Origin: Acidobacteriota bacterium
GTDB taxonomy: Bacteria > Acidobacteriota > Blastocatellia > Pyrinomonadales > Pyrinomonadaceae
Assembly: GCA_019639175.1 (NCBI GenBank)
Contig: JAHBSK010000005.1
Location: 62,001 to 126,000, forward strand
Direction of reading: 5' to 3'
DNA: 64,000 nucleotides
Each line of letters opens with the position of its first letter. The stretch's first letter is position 1. This document shows positions 60,770 to 64,000 of the stretch, in pieces. The notes below the pieces were generated by a model. The model searched no databases, was not told where the DNA came from, and saw nothing but the letters and a program-made list of their open reading frames with translations. Position numbers and translations under genes: made by a program.

Positions 60770-62314
60770 TTAGTTGACTGTCAAATCTTTAATGAAGCTC
60801 CAGTCTCCGCTCGGGCTTATCTTTATATTGCCGATACGATTGTTGGCGACGACCATATTCGCCGGATACCAAAGCGGCAAAAGCGGAGCGTCCGCACTGA
60901 TAAGTTCCCAGGCCTTGTTATATAAAACCTTCGATCTTTCAAGGTCGAACTCATTGGTCGCATCATTGAGCAGCTTATCTACATCGGCGTTGCTGTATCG
61001 GCTGCGATTACAGCAACTGACGCCTTCGCCAGGAATTCGCCCGGTCGTAAACAGGTCTTTGAGAAATATCGGGTCTTGATTGCCGCCGATCCAAACACCC
61101 GTGTTCAACTGAAATCCGCCCTGGGCAAGCTGTTGCCGCAGGGCATTCGGGTCGAGTGTTTCTATCTGAACATTCAGCCCGACCGCAAGCAAAGAACTGT
61201 GGATCGCCTGAGCATAACTCCCAAATGCAGCGTTTCCTGCGGAAAATTTGAATTTGATCGGCTCATTTTTATATCCCGCTTCTTGAAGTAAGACTTCAGC
61301 TTTTTCCGGATCGTAGTTATAAACAGTACCCGGAACATACGCCCATGAACTGTCTGGTAAAATGGAATTTGCCAATTTTGCCTGTCCCAAGAGCAGTTCA
61401 CGAATAATCTTTTCGCGGTCTATGGCATAGCCGATGGCCTGCCTGATCTTTACATTATTCAGCGGCGCGGATTGTGTATTCAGGCCGATGTATTGGATAT
61501 TTGACCCGTCAAACTGTTCGACCTTTAGATTGGGCATTTCGCTCAACGCCTTCAATGCATCCGGTGGCAGGTTAGACGGCAGCGGAGCAACATCCACCGC
61601 TCCGTTCTGAAGTTCGGCCTGCAGAGCGCTTGCGTCAGGAATGGTCTTTACACGAAGTTTTGCAATGTTTGGGGATCCATCCCAATATTCGGAAAATGCC
61701 TCAAATTCAACAGTGTTTTGCGAAGAATCGAACTTGACGAACTTGAACGGCCCTGAGCCTACAGGTGATTCCTTTTGTGTTTCGGCGGTTCCTTCGGGAA
61801 CTATCGGTATAGCCACCAGATTGGACATAAGCTGGTTTTTCAGCGCGGGCCGGGCAACCTTAAATATCACGGTATTTGCATCTGGAGTTTCAAGGGCGGT
61901 TATATGCGAAATGCGCTCACCGTCAACAGTGTCAAAAAACGCACCCGCTTTGTACCCTTTGCTCTCAAACAGTTTGTCGAAAGTATATTTCACATCTGCC
62001 GATGTGAATGTCTTGCCGTTATGAAACTTCACATTCTCACGCAATCTCAGCGTGATCGTCTGTCCGTCTTCAGAGGTTTCGACACTTGATGCCAGTTCGC
62101 CGACATACTCAAATTTTTCGTTCTTCTTTATCAGAGCATTGAACATCAGGTTCCTGACCCTCTCGGCAGCCGAGTCGGACGAAGCGGATGTCAGCGTATC
62201 AAGTGATGAAAAACTTTCGGGCAGGGCAACGGTGACGAACTCTGAGTTCGATCTGCGGCAGGCAGGAGCTAATGCCAATGCGGCAAGCGTCAAAATGATA
62301 ACTAATCTATTCAA
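60770..62314 (-). CDS. ABC transporter solute-binding lipoprotein (family 5, peptide type)
   Basis: 514-residue SBP_bac_5 protein. Signal peptide ends in LAPAC (Cys19, lipobox). Family segments include LRENVKFHNGKTFTSADVKYTF near residue 95 and IRQAIGYAIDREKIIRELL near 290. Binds oligopeptides, nickel or similar; with nagZ upstream on the same strand and 21 bases between, uptake of cell-wall peptides is possible. No permease genes adjoin. Confidence 0.9.
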   Translation of the reverse strand: MNRLVIILTLAALALAPACRRSNSEFVTVALPESFSSLDTLTSASSDSAAERVRNLMFNALIKKNEKFEYVGELASSVETSEDGQTITLRLRENVKFHNGKTFTSADVKYTFDKLFESKGYKAGAFFDTVDGERISHITALETPDANTVIFKVARPALKNQLMSNLVAIPIVPEGTAETQKESPVGSGPFKFVKFDSSQNTVEFEAFSEYWDGSPNIAKLRVKTIPDASALQAELQNGAVDVAPLPSNLPPDALKALSEMPNLKVEQFDGSNIQYIGLNTQSAPLNNVKIRQAIGYAIDREKIIRELLLGQAKLANSILPDSSWAYVPGTVYNYDPEKAEVLLQEAGYKNEPIKFKFSAGNAAFGSYAQAIHSSLLAVGLNVQIETLDPNALRQQLAQGGFQLNTGVWIGGNQDPIFLKDLFTTGRIPGEGVSCCNRSRYSNADVDKLLNDATNEFDLERSKVLYNKAWELISADAPLLPLWYPANMVVANNRIGNIKISPSGDWSFIKDLTVN

Positions 62315-62335
62315 AAAAGAACCTCCGAAAACTAT

Positions 62336-63442
62336 TTAATTTAGGCGAGACTTTAATACTCTGACCTGAGCGGACATTTCATCTATCACTGCCTGGTCAA
62401 ATTCCGGCACCGGCGGCAGATCAGACCTGAGAGTTTCGATCCTTGAGACTGCCAGGTCAATTGTTTCCTGTTCGATCTGGCCGCTTTGAACCGCGTCCAG
62501 CACGGCAGAAAATCCGGTCATGATCGCATCCCGGCTTGCACATATCGCGAGCATGTCTTCACCCGCCTGAACCGCCATGCGGCAGGCATCGGCTATACCG
62601 AAATCTTTCAATATAGCTCCCATTTCAAGGTCATCTGTGATGGCAATGCCGTTAAATCCCATCTCTTCCCGCAAAAGGCCGTGAACCACCGCACGACTCA
62701 GGGAAGAAGGTAAAAGTCTGCCATTTTGGGCCGTTTCCTGCAAGCGCAACCCCGGAAATGCGGCATGTGCGACCATCACCATTCTAACATCTCCGGCGGC
62801 AAAAAGTTCACGATAAGGACGCAATTCGACATTATACAACGCCTCTTCGGTTATGTTCACTTGCGGCAGTTCTTCGTGCGAATCGACCTGCGCACCGCCG
62901 AGACCCGGAAAATGTTTAAGGCAGCCGATGCAGCCGCCCGCCTGCAATGTACGCAGAAAAGCCCCGGCAAACTCCGTCACTTCCTCAACACTTGAGCCAA
63001 AGGTTCGCGACCGGAGTCCGTTGGAAAAAGCCTGTCTTTCCTCTGTGGCAACATCAACGACGGGCGCGAAATTCATATTAAAGCCCAATGTCCGCACTGT
63101 TTTGGCGATCATGCCCGCAAGCTGAACGGCATCATCAACGGATCGGATCGAGCCTGCAGCGGGCATCGGTTCGACGATCCGCCGCAGCCTGTCAACGGTG
63201 CCGCCTTCCTGATCCAGACTGAGAAAAGGCTCATAACCAAGCAGGGAACTGATCGAATCAAGCAGTTCTCTGGTCTGTCGGGCTTCTTTTATGTTCCTTG
63301 CAAAAAGACAGACTCCGCCCGGCCGCACGGTCTCAAGCAGCCGTACCGTATCGGCATCAAGTTCCGGACCGGGAATGCCGATAAAAAACATTCTGCCAAC
63401 CTTTTGCTCGGTCGAGAAATTTTCTAAAGAAAGGTCGCTCAT
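62336..63442 (-). CDS. nagZ: Beta-N-acetylhexosaminidase
   Basis: Glycoside hydrolase family 3 enzyme of 368 residues, the NagZ size. Substrate and catalytic loop KHFPGLGGAQVDSHEELP near 178-195 contains the Asp-His pair typical of NagZ (usually KHFPGHG), and the nucleophile Asp is in AITDDLEMGA near 260. No signal peptide, so cytoplasmic. It releases GlcNAc from anhydro-muropeptides; together with the AmgK/MurU-like genes it indicates peptidoglycan recycling. Confidence 0.92.
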   Translation of the reverse strand: MSDLSLENFSTEQKVGRMFFIGIPGPELDADTVRLLETVRPGGVCLFARNIKEARQTRELLDSISSLLGYEPFLSLDQEGGTVDRLRRIVEPMPAAGSIRSVDDAVQLAGMIAKTVRTLGFNMNFAPVVDVATEERQAFSNGLRSRTFGSSVEEVTEFAGAFLRTLQAGGCIGCLKHFPGLGGAQVDSHEELPQVNITEEALYNVELRPYRELFAAGDVRMVMVAHAAFPGLRLQETAQNGRLLPSSLSRAVVHGLLREEMGFNGIAITDDLEMGAILKDFGIADACRMAVQAGEDMLAICASRDAIMTGFSAVLDAVQSGQIEQETIDLAVSRIETLRSDLPPVPEFDQAVIDEMSAQVRVLKSRLN

Positions 63443-63521
63443 TTATTTACTGCTCTCAGCGGACTTAAAGTTATGGTTTAGCGTTCGGATGCCGACATTT
63501 AATGTGTTTCCTTAAACAATT

Positions 63522-64000
63522 TCAGATGACCCTCTGCTTCAGATCCTGCAAAAAAGCATGAGCATTTTCAGGCGACATATCATGGACATCAATGTTTCTA
63601 ATCTCGTCCAGCAATCCGTCATTTGCCATTGTGAAAAGCGAGGTCTGGGTAGCCGCCGCCCGGCCCGCGGCAGCCTTTAGCCCGGCGGTATCTCCTTCTG
63701 AAAACACCGCCAGTTCATATCGCTCCAACCGGCTTAAAACTTCCTTCGCCCTTTCCACCACTTCATGCGGAAGCCCTGCCAGCCGAGCAACGGCGATCCC
63801 GTATGATTTTGACGCCTTTCCTTTTTTAAGCTTGTGCAGAAACACGACATCACCGTCCTTTTCGGTGGCGGTCATCTGATAGTTCTTTGCTCCGGGCAGT
63901 TGCTCGGCAAGCTCCGTCATTTCGTGATAATGCGTGGCGAAAACGGTCTTGGCGGCGTGCCTTGGCGAATTGTGCAGATATTCGGCAACCGCCCACGCGA
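63522..64000 (-). CDS. mutS: DNA mismatch repair protein MutS (C-terminal part)
   Basis: Partial: 158 C-terminal residues, cut by the window edge. The frame reads AVAEYLHN, then the signature FATHYHEMTELAEQ of the MutS ATPase, followed by GKASKSYGIAVARLAGLPHEVVERAKEVLSRLE, diagnostic of MutS1. The rest of the protein should lie to the right. Confidence 0.95.
   Translation of the reverse strand, partial: AWAVAEYLHNSPRHAAKTVFATHYHEMTELAEQLPGAKNYQMTATEKDGDVVFLHKLKKGKASKSYGIAVARLAGLPHEVVERAKEVLSRLERYELAVFSEGDTAGLKAAAGRAAATQTSLFTMANDGLLDEIRNIDVHDMSPENAHAFLQDLKQRVI

Overview
The window looks like a chromosomal segment of a Gram-negative, mid-GC bacterium. The gene set includes an Mla-type lipid transport operon, Tat- and Sec-exported hydrolases, an N-acyl-ornithine carbamoyltransferase, a short eukaryote/archaeal-type prolyl-tRNA synthetase and many toxin-antitoxin modules. 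Together these fit Acidobacteriota (Blastocatellia-like) best. That placement is inference from gene content; no rRNA is present.

Layout, left to right. 0-4.3 kb: pgk, two PIN toxin modules, tpiA, secG and tRNA-Leu. 4.3-9.7 kb (minus strand): an arginine operon argR-argC-argD-argF'-(secreted protein)-argB with a large palindrome at argR. 9.7-14.6 kb (minus): an mlaE-mlaF-mlaD transporter, then a Spy-like protein, an anti-sigma factor and an ECF sigma factor. 14.9-17.6 kb: divergent proS and proline dehydrogenase. 17.7-19.9 kb (minus): three genes of unknown role, one hydrolase-like. 20.1-26.1 kb: thiolase, 3-hydroxyacyl-CoA dehydrogenase, a SIMPL protein and an overlapping M16 peptidase pair. 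26.2-31.8 kb: a UbiD decarboxylase, an intact IS1182-family element set in a REP-like hairpin, and two tandem metallophosphoesterases. 31.8-38.7 kb: secreted phosphodiesterase, DUF3060 lipoprotein, esterase, pirin, OsmC and asnS. 39-44.3 kb: secreted unknowns, an S74-chaperone fibre-like protein and an ABC exporter. 44.3-46.6 kb: two damaged toxin-antitoxin modules and a decayed IS630 element. 46.7-56 kb: AmgK-like and MurU-like proteins of cell-wall recycling, an MFS transporter, LOG and AIM24 proteins, PtsI, rnpB and TPR proteins. 56-64 kb: prepilin peptidase, a TldD/PmbA pair, tRNA-Cys, tRNA-Gly, a peptide-binding lipoprotein, NagZ and the C-terminal part of mutS.

The most unusual signals lie between genes. 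(1) Behind pgk and behind asnS there are diverged second copies of the gene's own 3' end, interleaved with small accessory genes. At pgk the copy is fused in frame to a relic of the start of tpiA. (2) The IS630 copy split a vapC reading frame that can be rejoined exactly at the target TA. (3) The IS1182 element sits in the 4-base loop of a palindrome and duplicates that loop. (4) Several classes of short palindromic or tandem repeats fill intergenic gaps, and two have become coding: one supplies the signal-peptide region of an M16 peptidase, the other an insertion in ArgF'.

No CRISPR array, integrase or complete prophage was seen. Alignments to known proteins were made from memory, so subfamily claims are marked as such.
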